A stretch of 64,000 nucleotides of DNA from contig JAUIBE010000001.1 of NCBI GenBank assembly GCA_030428105.1, positions 124,001 to 188,000 of the forward strand, written 5' to 3'. This document shows positions 26,101-34,558 of this stretch, piece by piece. The notes under the pieces were generated by a model, which was not told where the DNA came from, made no database searches, and saw only the letters and a list, made by a program, of their open reading frames with translations. The DNA comes from Gammaproteobacteria bacterium (GTDB taxonomy: Bacteria > Pseudomonadota > Gammaproteobacteria > Xanthomonadales > SZUA-36). The translations under genes and the position numbers were made by a program. The stretch's first letter is position 1. Each line of letters starts with the position of its first letter.

Positions 26101-26856
26101 GCTGCTGTTGGGATTGCTGGTGTGCAGGGTGCAGGAATAGCCCAGCAGCCCCACCGTGACGCGTACATAGCTATCCCATTCGTCAACAATTTTGTTGTCG
26201 CCAATCCTGACGTCGGTGCGGTCGGGGCGTGAACCGCCAAAGCCCTTGTCATCAATCCAGTGGTTGTAAGTGAAGCCACTCAGGTTGCGCAGGTCCAGGT
26301 AGCCGGGCTGGGTAATATCCGGGTTGGAATGCGCCAGGTTAAATAACGCATTGGGATACCCCGGCCACGGCCGGTATTGCACGTTCGGGTTGAAGAACAG
26401 GACGTTCAGCGCAGTGCTGCGAACGCGCCAATCCCAGGGCGATGAACCCCTGCCGCGGGTGCATAACTCGATAACGTCGCGGTCGTCGTCATAGCAATCG
26501 GTATCGTAAGCGTCGTCATCCGAGCTGAAGACGTATTCGAAAGTGCGGTAAATGCGTTCGCCATCGTCTGTTTCACCGGTCCAGTCATAAAACTCGCCGG
26601 TGGCCTCAACCTGGTCACAGCCCTTCTGGGCGTTGTACCGGCAGGTGGTGAAGTGTGTTGGCGTCATGATGTCCCAGTCCATCGACCCAGAGTCATCCAT
26701 TTGCATGAAGATGTTGGGCGTGGTGCTGAGATTGACGAACAACGGCACCTTGGGCAGCAACAGGGCCGCCTCCGCAGTGTTTGGCGCTGCCACGCCGGCC
26801 ACCATGGCGATGGCCGCAACCGTTGTAACCAAAATTGAACTGCGTGCGATATTCAT
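23191..26856 (-). CDS. pilY1: PilY1-type pilus tip adhesin, pilus locus A
   Basis: A 1221-residue exported protein. The signal peptide ends near residue 29 (NTAEA). Residues about 38-450 form a VWA-like domain with the MIDAS motif DDSGSM starting at Asp54. Residues about 560-1130 are the PilC/PilY1 beta-propeller. A calcium loop DVDGDHMGD starts at Asp891, matching the DxDxDxxxD loop that controls retraction in P. aeruginosa PilY1; other acidic loops are DLDGDGWPD and DINDDNVIDASD. The protein sits at the pilus tip and helps extension, surface attachment and mechanosensing. ATG 26856 follows GGAG by 6 bases. A second copy of nearly equal length lies at 30251-33928. Confidence 0.9.
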   Translation of the reverse strand: MNIARSSILVTTVAAIAMVAGVAAPNTAEAALLLPKVPLFVNLSTTPNIFMQMDDSGSMDWDIMTPTHFTTCRYNAQKGCDQVEATGEFYDWTGETDDGERIYRTFEYVFSSDDDAYDTDCYDDDRDVIELCTRGRGSSPWDWRVRSTALNVLFFNPNVQYRPWPGYPNALFNLAHSNPDITQPGYLDLRNLSGFTYNHWIDDKGFGGSRPDRTDVRIGDNKIVDEWDSYVRVTVGLLGYSCTLHTSNPNSSGLNVTTSALSPSDSRCKAALGVNTSPSMLAQNVANWYQYYRRRAMVTKAAVSNVVNDLPSFRYGLGMINNVDNFVEVPAKGLNEFLTHNINLITSLLQNEQEAVGTPLRRGLERIGKYYDNTLSGTDDPIISACQKNFTILFSDGYWNGDPPSTPSSDDDNDGGVIYGDETVLLADVANYFYRRDLSPQPNLVPTDPFDSASHQHMVTYTVGFGISGSLVDLDGDGWPDNLNNGSKWYTSGASDNERVVDDLWHAAWNSKGKYISAARPEELAVELTNAILDISDRIGGAASGATNGGSISSSSKLFQAKFDAFDWHGQLLAININSLSGELGATAWEAGSVLDTRPNSWFQSGRKVFTVNPSTQAGLDFTSGGITAGQRALLDISPHTGTPDGFWQRRLNYIRGDSSYENSLFRARDHKLGDIGHSDPQYVGTPPFYYSLPGYREFAIANKDRPAMVYVGANDGMVHGFRELDGQELIAYVPNEIIHKLPDLTSKFYSHDYYVDGSPQYGDIQTATGWKSVLVGSLRSGGQGVYAIDVTDPTKFTAASVMWEFTDEVDADLGYVFGQPQIRKLADGKWYAIFASGYNNIEADGHASPDGDSYLYLVSIEDGANGWSASDYRKIAIPGADGLSEPSVADVDGDHMGDFIYIGDLDGNMWKVDVTSSSRASWGLAFGGEPLFTAINADGSRQPITTKPAVMRHPLSISEGVLVVFGTGKYLEVNDDATEGVPTQSVYAIWDRDAFYNKALNQRNNYGAHDFNRNALKESEFTVDGVTGHRIIHDDYANSINWFDEDGDPDSRGWFIDLPIEGERIVQRVILRDNIAFLVTLIPEEDVCSAGGTGWLIALDAETGAAPRFAVFDINDDNVIDASDSLIRQNPNAPPGSGPSVVNPVAMEMLSIPNLPAMLYDDRASDLGGVFPPRPNEPRGCGASGAKSFTYTTRTNGSIEMVAAAHQPLSCGRQSWDQKH

Positions 26857-26887
26857 ATTGAACTCCGCCCGGCCCCTTGGCCCGGGA

Positions 26888-27466
26888 TTACTCGAACCGT
26901 TTTGCCATCACCGACGCCAAGACGGCGTCGCTGCCTGTCCGGTGACCAACCCCCATGGCGGTCACCCGGTAGTAGGCAACCCCCTTTTGTGGATCGCCGG
27001 AAAGATCATCTACACGGAAAAACTGCTCTTCCATGATGTATTTCGGTTGCGCGCTGACCAGTGGCACCTCGTGCGGCAACACCTGGCCATTACCAGGGTC
27101 AACGCCGTAGCTTTTCGCCGACGCCCACAGGCTGTCCTTGGGGTGCGGGTTACTCGGGTACTGGCCCACCACCCATACTGGAAAAGTGGAATCACAACTG
27201 CTCTCGCAGGCCCACGGGCGCGCCAAAGTGTCACCACCCAGGCTTTGCAGCCAGGCTGCGCCCCACCGGCCGCCGGCTTCAGTTGATTCGAAAGCCAGCT
27301 TCATATCCCGGTAGTTACCTGCCAGGCGCTCCTGTATGACCGCGCTCTGGGTGTGCGTGACGCCCAGCATGACCAGCACCAGGAGCACGATCAGGCCCAC
27401 GAAAAGTACTGCGCCTGATTGCCTGCGCAGGTTGATCGGGCTCTTGCCAGCGAACTGCTTATTCAT
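26888..27466 (-). CDS. pilX: Minor pilin PilX, pilus locus A
   Basis: A 192-residue PilX-like minor pilin. The leader RRQSG precedes a hydrophobic helix (AVLFVGLIVLLVLVMLGV) without Glu at position 5, as in many PilX/GspK-type pilins that cap the filament. The conserved block QERLAGNYRDM followed by AFESTEAGGRW identifies the family. Two Cys (ACESSC) lie close together. It overlaps pilW by ATGA at 27463-27466 and is followed after 31 bases by pilY1. It is expected to form the initiating tip complex with PilV, PilW, FimT and PilY1. Confidence 0.85.
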   Translation of the reverse strand: MNKQFAGKSPINLRRQSGAVLFVGLIVLLVLVMLGVTHTQSAVIQERLAGNYRDMKLAFESTEAGGRWGAAWLQSLGGDTLARPWACESSCDSTFPVWVVGQYPSNPHPKDSLWASAKSYGVDPGNGQVLPHEVPLVSAQPKYIMEEQFFRVDDLSGDPQKGVAYYRVTAMGVGHRTGSDAVLASVMAKRFE

Positions 27467-28314
27467 AGGGTGAGGTTCCTGAGGGTAATGGTTGAGGTAA
27501 ATACCTTGCGCAGGCGCTGGTCATCGGGTGCGTTGACCGTCACATCGAGCACGTCGAACTGGGCGGGCGAGGAATTGCCGCCCACCACTTCCGGGCTGGC
27601 CAACAGCAGCCCGATGCGCAATGCAGTCGGCACACCGTTGGGCACCTCGTCGAGCAGCCCCACCGCTTCACACAGGAACTGGCTCTGTATGCAGATGGTG
27701 GCCGCGGGCTCAATCGAATCGCGGGTGGTCCATGCGTTGATGCTGAAATCCGGCGGAAAGTCTGTATCCACGCCGTACAGCACCTGGAAACTCTCGACTC
27801 CGTTCGCCACCACCCGGTTGCTGTATTCACTGGTCAGGCTTTGCGGGTTGGCGCCGTAGTCGCAATTCATCAACAGTTCGTCATCATCGCTGACCAGGAA
27901 GGTGATGCGCTTGTAGTCGGCCATGACTTCGCCGGTTTCCGGATCAAAATCGGTGTTGGCGACGCCATTGCAGTTTTCGTGGTCCATGTACATCAGCTGC
28001 AGCACGTCGTCGGCGCCGGATGTACCGTTACTGGAAGCCGAGGTGATGGGCGCGTAGCCGATCCTGGGATGGTTCCAAACCGCGGCCCGAAAGCCGGCCT
28101 GGCGCACTTCCTCCGCGATGAGTTGCATCGCGATGCGGCCGTCTTCCTGGACCCGGCCGAGACCATCCTGGAGGCGAAAACTTTGCCGCGACGACGAATA
28201 CATCGCCAGCACGACCAGCAACAGCACCAGGCCAATGGCCATGGCGATCATCAGCTCAAGCAGGGTGACTCCCCTGGCGGATCGAACAGAGCGTGCAACA
28301 GGCTGCATGTTCAT
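27463..28314 (-). CDS. pilW: Minor pilin PilW, pilus locus A
   Basis: A 283-residue minor pilin. The class III leader ends ARG before VTLLELMIAMAIG, with Glu at mature position 5. The long helix continues into YSSSRQSFRLQDGLGRVQEDGR, and EEVRQAGFR is a PilW hallmark. The C-terminal globular domain has Cys residues spread in pairs (ENCNG, MNCDY, TICIQ, FLCEA). It overlaps pilV upstream (28311-28314) and pilX downstream (27463-27466) by four bases each, so the three are made together. Start ATG 28314. Confidence 0.87.
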   Translation of the reverse strand: MNMQPVARSVRSARGVTLLELMIAMAIGLVLLLVVLAMYSSSRQSFRLQDGLGRVQEDGRIAMQLIAEEVRQAGFRAAVWNHPRIGYAPITSASSNGTSGADDVLQLMYMDHENCNGVANTDFDPETGEVMADYKRITFLVSDDDELLMNCDYGANPQSLTSEYSNRVVANGVESFQVLYGVDTDFPPDFSINAWTTRDSIEPAATICIQSQFLCEAVGLLDEVPNGVPTALRIGLLLASPEVVGGNSSPAQFDVLDVTVNAPDDQRLRKVFTSTITLRNLTL

Positions 28315-28829
28315 GGCACCAGCGCTACCACGTGACGGTGAAAGCTTTCACCGGCGTCAAGGCTTTCCTCGGCGCTGTTATCCAGCCAGAAAATCTTTAG
28401 TGTGTTCAGGCCGTTGCCATCGCAGGCCGGTTCGCCGGGCTGGCCATCATCAGGTGTTGAATCCATGCAGATCAGGGCGGTGCCAGCCGGCAGGACATTA
28501 CCCACCCGGGCCATCCATCGACTGGCGTCAAACTGAACCTGCTCCAGCGCGGTGCAGGTTGAGCCTGGCGCACAGTTGGCACCGGAAGCCCCCGGCGTGG
28601 TCGCAAAGTTGCCGCCCTCGTAACCGGCGAGATTGCTGCGCATGGCGTCAGCCAACTCATCGGCGAGCAAGGTGGCCTGTGACACGTAATGGCCATCGGC
28701 AGTACTGCGCAAAGCGGTAAGCGACAGGGCCGCCATGCCTACCAGGCACACAGCGAAGATAACCACCGCTGCGAGAATCTCAATCAGCGTGGTGCCGGCC
28801 TGCAGGCGGCGCCATTTCACGGCGGCCAC
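28311..28829 (-). CDS. pilV: Minor pilin PilV, pilus locus A
   Basis: A 172-residue minor pilin. The leader ends QAG before TTLIEILAAVVIFAVCLVG, with Glu5 of the mature helix. ALSLTALRSTADGHYVSQATLLADELADAMR is the conserved PilV block. The C-terminal domain carries four Cys. The start is GTG 28829, directly against the stop of the preceding fimT/gspH gene (TAG at 28832-28830). No ATG gives a usable leader, so GTG is chosen. It is expected in the pilus tip initiation complex. Confidence 0.83.
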   Translation of the reverse strand: MAAVKWRRLQAGTTLIEILAAVVIFAVCLVGMAALSLTALRSTADGHYVSQATLLADELADAMRSNLAGYEGGNFATTPGASGANCAPGSTCTALEQVQFDASRWMARVGNVLPAGTALICMDSTPDDGQPGEPACDGNGLNTLKIFWLDNSAEESLDAGESFHRHVVALVP

Positions 28830-29372
28830 CTAGGTCTCGGTTTCGCTGGGAACTTCCTTGTTGGATGCGCGAATGGAACCAAATGCGCTGACGGTAATGT
28901 CAATGCACCTGGCCGGGACGTCACTGTCCTCAAAGCACGATGTGATTACGGCATCTGAACCCAGCGTGGTTCGCCCGGTTGGCGTGAACACGATGGGTGT
29001 ACCCGAACCGGTGGCCTCGACCCCGGCGTCAATGGCCGCGGTTTTTAGAATTTCCGTGGCTGCGGGTACAGAATTACCGTCGCTGTCGATAAAGACAATC
29101 CAGTTGGAATGCCAATGATTATTGGAACAACTGGTGCCATTTTCCGAAGGGCAGATAGTAATATCCTCACCCTGCGTAATGGCGGTAAAGCGGGCGAAAT
29201 TCAGCCCTGAAACGATCGAGTTACTGGCGCTAACTACATGATTGTTAGCGGAAAAAATTCGCAATGACGGAACAGCCACACCCAAAAGGATGGCGGCTAC
29301 GGCCAATGCAACCAGAAGTTCGATCGAGGTGAAACCAGAAGACCGCCGGTGGCGGCAAACAAACAACCTCAT
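28830..29372 (-). CDS. fimT: GspH/FimT-family minor pilin, pilus locus A
   Basis: A 180-residue pilin-like protein and the first gene of locus A. The leader (RLFVCRHRRSSG) precedes FTSIELLVALAVAAILLGVAVPSLR, with Glu5. SGLNFARFTAI is typical of GspH/FimT, and TICPSENGTSC and ITSCFEDSDVPARC hold four Cys likely to form two disulfides. FimT/FimU proteins prime pilus assembly, and some FimT bind DNA for uptake. ATG 29372 follows GGGGAGAAGG by 3 bases. Between it and the stop of locus B (29487) are 114 bases, enough for a promoter, but I found no convincing -35/-10 pair. Confidence 0.83.
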   Translation of the reverse strand: MRLFVCRHRRSSGFTSIELLVALAVAAILLGVAVPSLRIFSANNHVVSASNSIVSGLNFARFTAITQGEDITICPSENGTSCSNNHWHSNWIVFIDSDGNSVPAATEILKTAAIDAGVEATGSGTPIVFTPTGRTTLGSDAVITSCFEDSDVPARCIDITVSAFGSIRASNKEVPSETET

Positions 29373-29486
29373 AGACCTTCTCCCCGTTTGATAAGGCCTA
29401 CGTCCCTGTAGCGTTCGCTAGCTTAAAACGAGCAGCTTACTTTATCCAACACCGCCTGGAGATCATTTAGTACCGTTCATCCATTA

Positions 29487-29909
29487 TCACGACGAAGCAC
29501 TCCCCCAACGACCTGACCAACATTGGCTTGCCAGGTCGCCACCCTCACCCCCGGCAGTGCGAACGCCACGGTCGTTCAGGGTCAGTGCACCGCAGCTGTC
29601 CTTGGTCTGGTTGTTCTGCGGCGTCGCGGTAAGGACAAAGTTCTGGTTCGCGTTTGAAGTAGCCACGGTAATCTCGTAGTGGCCGTTGTTCGTGCCTCCT
29701 ACACAGGCATCCTCCGCGAACGCATTATTGCGAATGAACAGTCGCTCCTGGCAGGCAGCCGCGGCAAGCAATGCCTCGATGCCTTCGCTGCGGTTGCTGC
29801 GCACGACGTAACGGTTGTAACTCGGCAAGGCGATCGCGACAACGATGGAAAGCACCACCAGCGTGATCATTGCCTCGATCAGCGTAAAGCCCTTGTTCCT
29901 GTGAGCCAT
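29487..29909 (-). CDS. Type IV pilin PilE-like, pilus locus B
   Basis: A 140-residue pilin, paralogue of the one at 22425-22853. The leader MAHRNKG precedes FTLIEAMITLVVLSIVVAIALPSY, with Glu5 and Pro22 of a standard major-type pilin helix. The four Cys are at AACQE, DACVGG, DSCGA and QCWSG. The N-terminal half is nearly identical to the other copy, and differences cluster around the second Cys, a loop likely exposed on the filament surface. ATG 29909 lies 8 bases after the preceding stop. It is the last gene of locus B. Confidence 0.87.
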   Translation of the reverse strand: MAHRNKGFTLIEAMITLVVLSIVVAIALPSYNRYVVRSNRSEGIEALLAAAACQERLFIRNNAFAEDACVGGTNNGHYEITVATSNANQNFVLTATPQNNQTKDSCGALTLNDRGVRTAGGEGGDLASQCWSGRWGSASS

Positions 29910-29917
29910 GGCCGGGC

Positions 29918-30229
29918 CTAGCTGTCCAGGCCCGACTTGCTGCCGCGTAGCAGGATGATGGCAAGCAGGTTTGGCAGGCCGTCCGCAGCGACACTGCCAT
30001 CAAACACCAGTTGCACCCGGTCTCCCTTGCTCAGGCTTTCCTCGCCCACGTTCAGGCCACGGTAAAGCACCTGGGTGAGTTCGGTGTTCACTTTGTATTC
30101 CTTGCCATTGACCACCACGTAGTTGCCCGGCAGGTAGACCTTGTCCAGCGTGCCTTCAATGCGCTCCTGGGCTTGCACGGAGCCTGCAAACAGCAGGCCC
30201 ATAACCATCAGCAGAAAGAACTTCTTCAT
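29918..30229 (-). CDS. Small exported PilY2-like protein, pilus locus B
   Basis: A 103-residue exported protein, paralogue of 22855-23172. The signal peptide is FFLLMVMGLLFAGSVQAQ. The mature core shares VVVNGKEYKVNTEL and YRGLNVGEESLSKGD with the other copy, and the last eleven residues (LLRGSKSGLDS) are identical. I chose ATG 30229, preceded by GGAGAAG; an ATG at 30241 is also in frame but has poor spacing. The position between pilY1 and the pilin gene is that of pilY2. The shared tail despite divergence before it suggests a functional C-terminal contact. Confidence 0.7.
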   Translation of the reverse strand: MKKFFLLMVMGLLFAGSVQAQERIEGTLDKVYLPGNYVVVNGKEYKVNTELTQVLYRGLNVGEESLSKGDRVQLVFDGSVAADGLPNLLAIILLRGSKSGLDS

Positions 30230-30250
30230 GATCTTCTCCATCCCAACGGG

Positions 30251-33200
30251 CTAGTGGGTTTGATCCCAGCTCTGCCTTCCACAGGAAAGCGGCTGGTGGG
30301 CAGCGGCAACCATTTCCACGCTGCCGTTGGTCCTGGTGGTGTAGGTAAACGACTTGGCGCCCTCGGCTCCGCAACCACGTGGCTCGTTGGGCCGCGGTGG
30401 GAACACGCCACCAAGGTCTTCGGCGCGATCGTCATAAAGCATCGCCGGCAGGTTGGGAATGCTGAGCATCTCGATACCCACCGGGTTCGTGATGGTGGCT
30501 TCTGAACCCGCCGGCTGGTTCGGATTTTCACGCATCAACGAATCGCTTGAATCAATCACGTTGTCGCCGGTGATATCCAGGACCGGGAAGCGTGGCGCTG
30601 AGCCGGTCTGGGCGTCCAGTGCCATCAACCAGCCGGTGCCACCCGCCGCGCAAACGCTCTGCTCCGGGATCAAGGTGACCAGGAAAGCGATGTTGTCGCG
30701 CAACAGCACGCGGCGAACGACGCGCTCGCCTTCAACAGGCAGGTTGAGCGTCCAGCCGCGAGAACTGGGGTCGCCGTCTTCATCAAACCACTGCACCGTG
30801 TTGGCGTAGTCGTCGTGGATCAGGCGATGGCCCGTCTGCGCATCCAGGGTGAACGAGGCCTGTTTCAGCGAGTTTCTGCTGAAATCATGGTCGCCGTAGT
30901 TGTTCCGCTGGTTCAGCGCCTTGTTGTAGTAGCCGTCACGGTCCCAGATGGCGTATACCGACTGGGTGGGTACGCCCTCTGTAGCATCGTCGTTCACTTC
31001 CAGGTATTTGCCTGTGCCGTACAGCACCAGCACGCCGTTGGTAATCGACAGGGGGTGCGGAATAACCGCCGGCCGGGTCGTGATCGCCTGGCGCTGGCCA
31101 CTGGCGTTTTTCGCGACGAACAGTGGTTCGCCACCAAACGCCACGTGCCAGTTGGAGGGGTTGTCCGAGGTGATGTCGATCTTCCACATGTTGCCGTCGA
31201 GGTCACCCACGTAAACGAAATCACCGATGTAATCGCCGTCCACGTCCACGACCGCGGGTTCAGACAGGCCGTCCGCGCCCGGAATGGCAATCTTGCGGTA
31301 ATCGGATCCGGACCAGCCGTTGGCGCCATCCTCGATATTGAGCAGGTACAGGTAGCTGCCACCATCCACCGAGGGGTAGTCATCGGATTCGATGTTGTTG
31401 TAACCCGAGGTGAAGATGGCGCCCCACTTGCCATTGGCCATCTTGCGAATCTGCGGGTCGCCAAAGACATAACCGAGATCTGCGTCATCGGCGTCGGTAA
31501 ATTCCCACATAACACTGGATGCGGCGAAGCTGTCAGGATTGGTGATATCCAGCGCGTAGACGCCCTGAGCGCCGGCGCGCAAACCGCCTACCAGCACAGA
31601 CTTCCAGCCATTGGCGGTTTCGATATCGCCGTAACTCGGCGAGCCATCGACGAAAAACTCGTGCGAGTAGTTCTTCGAGGTCAGCTCAGGCAGCTTGCTG
31701 ATCAGCGCATTGGGAATGTAGGCAAAGCTCTCGGTGCCATTGCCCTCCCGGAAGGCGTGCAACATGCCGTCGTTAGCGCCCACGTAAATCATCGCCGGGC
31801 GATCCAGCTTCGATAGCGCAAATGCCTGGTAACCCGGCAGCGTGTAATAAAACGGCGGAACGCCGACGTACTGCGGGTCGGAGTGGCCGATATCGCCCAG
31901 CACATGTTCGCGATTGCGGAACAGGCCGCCCTCGTCACTGCTGGAACCGCGAATGTAGTTGACGCGCTGGTTGCCCAACCCATCGGGATTTCCGGTGTCC
32001 GGGTTGATATGCATCAGCGCCTGCTGTTCCGCCGTCAGGCTCGACCAGCTGAACGCCAGGCCGTTCTGGTTGGCCGGGTTGCTGGTGAATATCTTGCGCC
32101 CGGAAAGGAACCAGCCGTTGGATTGCGCATTGAGAATGGCGCCCGCTTCCCATGCGGTCGAATCGAGCTCGCCGGTGACCGGGTCCACGTCGATGGCCAG
32201 CAGCGAGCCGTGCCAATCGAAGGCATCAAACTTGGCCTGGAAAATACGTGACTCGCTGTTGATCGATCCACCATTGGTGGCGCCCGAGGCGGCACCGCCC
32301 ACGCGGTCGCTGATATCCAGGATGGCCTTGGTCAGGTTGCTGACCAGTTCTTCCGGTCGCGCCGCCGAGATGTACTCGCCCTTGGAGTTCCACGCCGCGT
32401 GCCACAGGTCGTCCACCACTTTCTCATTGTCGGTGGCGCTGGATGTGTACCACTTCAGGCCATTGTTGAGATTGTCGGGCCAGCCATCGCCGTCAAGGTC
32501 GACCAGTGATCCGGTGATACCGAAGCCCACGGCGAAAGTGACCATGTGCTGGTGATTGGCGGTGTCGAACTGGTCTGTCGGCACCAGGTCGGGCAACGGC
32601 GAAAGGTCTTTCTCGTAGTAATAGTTGGCAACATCCGCCAGCAGCACGCGGGTTTCATCTGAAGTGCCGTTGTAAACAACGCCACCATCGCCGTCATCGT
32701 CCCAACTGATGTTGTAGGGGCGATCGCCGTTCCAGTAACCATCGGAAAACAGCACGGTGAAGTTTTTCTGGCAGGCGGTGATGATGGGGTCGTCTTTCCC
32801 GCTCAGCCTGTCGTCGTAGTAGCGCCCTACCCGCTCCAGGCCACGACGCAACGGCGTGCCGTAGGCGCGCTGGCGATTTTCCAGGTAGGTTTCGATCAGG
32901 TCGGCGTTATGCGAAGCGTACTCATTGACCGAGGCGGCCGGCACTTCAACGAACACGTCGTCCTCGTTGATCAGGCTGAAGCCGTAACGGAACGCGGGAA
33001 GGTCGGTAACCACCCGCGACACCGCGGCGCGTGCAACCATGGTGCGACGGCGGTAGTACTGGTACCAGTTGGCCACGTTCTGGGCCAGCATGGCGGGTGA
33101 CCGGTTAATTCCCACGGCGTCGACACAACGGGAGTCCGAGGTGGACAGCCCGGTGGCGGTCACATTCAAACCACCCCGGTCCGGGTTACTCGTGTACAAC

Positions 33201-33928
33201 GTGCAGCTGTAGCCCAGTGAGCCCACGGTGACTTTTACATAGCTGTCCCACTCATCGACGATTTTGTTGTTGCCGTAAGTGACATCTGTTTTGTCAGGCC
33301 GTGAACCGCTGAACCCCTTGTCATCAATCCAGTGGTAGTAGTAGAAGCCGCTCATGTTGCGGGTGTCGTAGTAGCCTGAAAGCGAAGAATCCGGGTAGGA
33401 ACGTGCGGATGAAAAGTTTGCATCAGAATAACCGGGCCAGGGTGTGTACTGGACCTCCGGGTTGAAGAACAGCACGTTCACCGACGTGCTGCGCGCGCGC
33501 CAATCCCAGGTCGCGCGGCCACGTGGCTCATCACATAACTCCATTACGTCGCGGTCATCGCGGTAGCAGTGGGTATCGTAGGCGTCGTCATCCGAGCTGA
33601 AGACATACTCGAAGGTGCGAAACACCATGTCGCCGTTGTAGTACTCACCAGTCCAGTCATAGAACTCACCGGTGGTCTCCAACTGGCTGCAATACTTGCG
33701 GTAGTTATAGCGACAGGTACTGAAATGCGTGGGCGTCATGATGTCCCAGTCCATCGAGCCCGAATCGTCCATCTGCATGAAGATGTTGGGCGTGGTGCTG
33801 AGATTGACGAACAGCGGAACCTTGGGAAGCAACAACGCCGCCTGGCTGGTGCCAGGCGCGGAGATGCCCGCGGTAAGTGAAATAATCGCAACGATCGAGC
33901 CGATCCATGGCCTGACGAACGTTTTCAT
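30251..33928 (-). CDS. pilY1: PilY1-type pilus tip adhesin, pilus locus B
   Basis: A 1225-residue paralogue of the locus A protein. I start it at ATG 33928, with GGAG 8 bases before and a good signal peptide (SIVAIISLTAGISAPGTSQA); an upstream in-frame start would spoil the signal. The MIDAS motif DDSGSM again begins at Asp54, and the block before it (ALLLPKVPLFVNLSTTPNIF) is identical to locus A. The propeller calcium loop DVDGDYIGD starts at Asp895. Compared with locus A the propeller is highly conserved, and the VWA-domain loops differ most (YRKYCSQLE, ENRQRAYG, YNISWDDDGDGG). The two proteins may therefore differ in what they bind rather than in how they regulate the pilus. Confidence 0.9.
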   Translation of the reverse strand: MKTFVRPWIGSIVAIISLTAGISAPGTSQAALLLPKVPLFVNLSTTPNIFMQMDDSGSMDWDIMTPTHFSTCRYNYRKYCSQLETTGEFYDWTGEYYNGDMVFRTFEYVFSSDDDAYDTHCYRDDRDVMELCDEPRGRATWDWRARSTSVNVLFFNPEVQYTPWPGYSDANFSSARSYPDSSLSGYYDTRNMSGFYYYHWIDDKGFSGSRPDKTDVTYGNNKIVDEWDSYVKVTVGSLGYSCTLYTSNPDRGGLNVTATGLSTSDSRCVDAVGINRSPAMLAQNVANWYQYYRRRTMVARAAVSRVVTDLPAFRYGFSLINEDDVFVEVPAASVNEYASHNADLIETYLENRQRAYGTPLRRGLERVGRYYDDRLSGKDDPIITACQKNFTVLFSDGYWNGDRPYNISWDDDGDGGVVYNGTSDETRVLLADVANYYYEKDLSPLPDLVPTDQFDTANHQHMVTFAVGFGITGSLVDLDGDGWPDNLNNGLKWYTSSATDNEKVVDDLWHAAWNSKGEYISAARPEELVSNLTKAILDISDRVGGAASGATNGGSINSESRIFQAKFDAFDWHGSLLAIDVDPVTGELDSTAWEAGAILNAQSNGWFLSGRKIFTSNPANQNGLAFSWSSLTAEQQALMHINPDTGNPDGLGNQRVNYIRGSSSDEGGLFRNREHVLGDIGHSDPQYVGVPPFYYTLPGYQAFALSKLDRPAMIYVGANDGMLHAFREGNGTESFAYIPNALISKLPELTSKNYSHEFFVDGSPSYGDIETANGWKSVLVGGLRAGAQGVYALDITNPDSFAASSVMWEFTDADDADLGYVFGDPQIRKMANGKWGAIFTSGYNNIESDDYPSVDGGSYLYLLNIEDGANGWSGSDYRKIAIPGADGLSEPAVVDVDGDYIGDFVYVGDLDGNMWKIDITSDNPSNWHVAFGGEPLFVAKNASGQRQAITTRPAVIPHPLSITNGVLVLYGTGKYLEVNDDATEGVPTQSVYAIWDRDGYYNKALNQRNNYGDHDFSRNSLKQASFTLDAQTGHRLIHDDYANTVQWFDEDGDPSSRGWTLNLPVEGERVVRRVLLRDNIAFLVTLIPEQSVCAAGGTGWLMALDAQTGSAPRFPVLDITGDNVIDSSDSLMRENPNQPAGSEATITNPVGIEMLSIPNLPAMLYDDRAEDLGGVFPPRPNEPRGCGAEGAKSFTYTTRTNGSVEMVAAAHQPLSCGRQSWDQTH

Positions 33929-33970
33929 AGGGAGACTCCGATTCCTTGTGTTTGAATGACGCACAGGCGG

Positions 33971-34558
33971 TTACTCAAACCGCTTGGCAAGCACCGAGCG
34001 CAGCACGGCATCGCTGTTGGCGCGTTCGCCGGTCCCCTTGGCTGTAACTCGATAAAAAGCGACGCCTTTTTGTGGCTCCCCCGCCAGGTCGTCGCGTTTG
34101 AAAAACTGTTGTTCAATCACGAAGCGCGGCTGTTCGTGGGTCCCCGGCACCCTTTGCCCCAGGTCCTGGTCATTGCTGGGGTCGATTCCGTAGGTTCGCG
34201 AGGTAGCCCAGAATGATGCGCTGGGACCCGGATGGGTCGGGTACTGGCCAAGGTCCCAGACGGCCGATGTCTGGTCGCAGTCAGAAACACATGGCCACGG
34301 GCGGTTCAGTGAATTGCCGGCCAGGCTCTGCAGCCACGCCGCCCCCCAGCGACCGCCCGCTTCACCGGCCTCAAACGCAACCGAAAGGTCGCGGTAGTTG
34401 CCAGCCAGGCGCTCCTGGATGATCGCGCTCTGCGAGTACACAACACCTAACAGGATCAGGCCGATCAGGATGACGAGACCGACGAACAGCACCGCGCCTG
34501 ACTGGCGTTCCGGCCTGGCCTCTCCCCGGCGACGAATGGTGACAGCTAAACGGTTCAT
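33971..34558 (-). CDS. pilX: Minor pilin PilX, pilus locus B
   Basis: A 195-residue PilX-like pilin. The leader ending RQSG precedes AVLFVGLVILIGLILLGVV, again without Glu5. QERLAGNYRDLSVAFEAGEAGGRWG is the family block. Two Cys (PCVSDC) match the spacing in the locus A copy. It overlaps pilW by ATGA at 34555-34558 and precedes pilY1 by 42 bases. The pre-helix leader is longer and more basic than in locus A. Confidence 0.85.
   Translation of the reverse strand: MNRLAVTIRRRGEARPERQSGAVLFVGLVILIGLILLGVVYSQSAIIQERLAGNYRDLSVAFEAGEAGGRWGAAWLQSLAGNSLNRPWPCVSDCDQTSAVWDLGQYPTHPGPSASFWATSRTYGIDPSNDQDLGQRVPGTHEQPRFVIEQQFFKRDDLAGEPQKGVAFYRVTAKGTGERANSDAVLRSVLAKRFE

Noticed and set aside
30815-31816. 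333-codon open frame on the plus strand opposite pilY1 of locus B, with similar frames opposite locus A
   Set aside because: It is antisense to a well-supported PilY1 gene, has no ribosome site or recognisable domain, and its existence follows from GC-rich codon use on the other strand.
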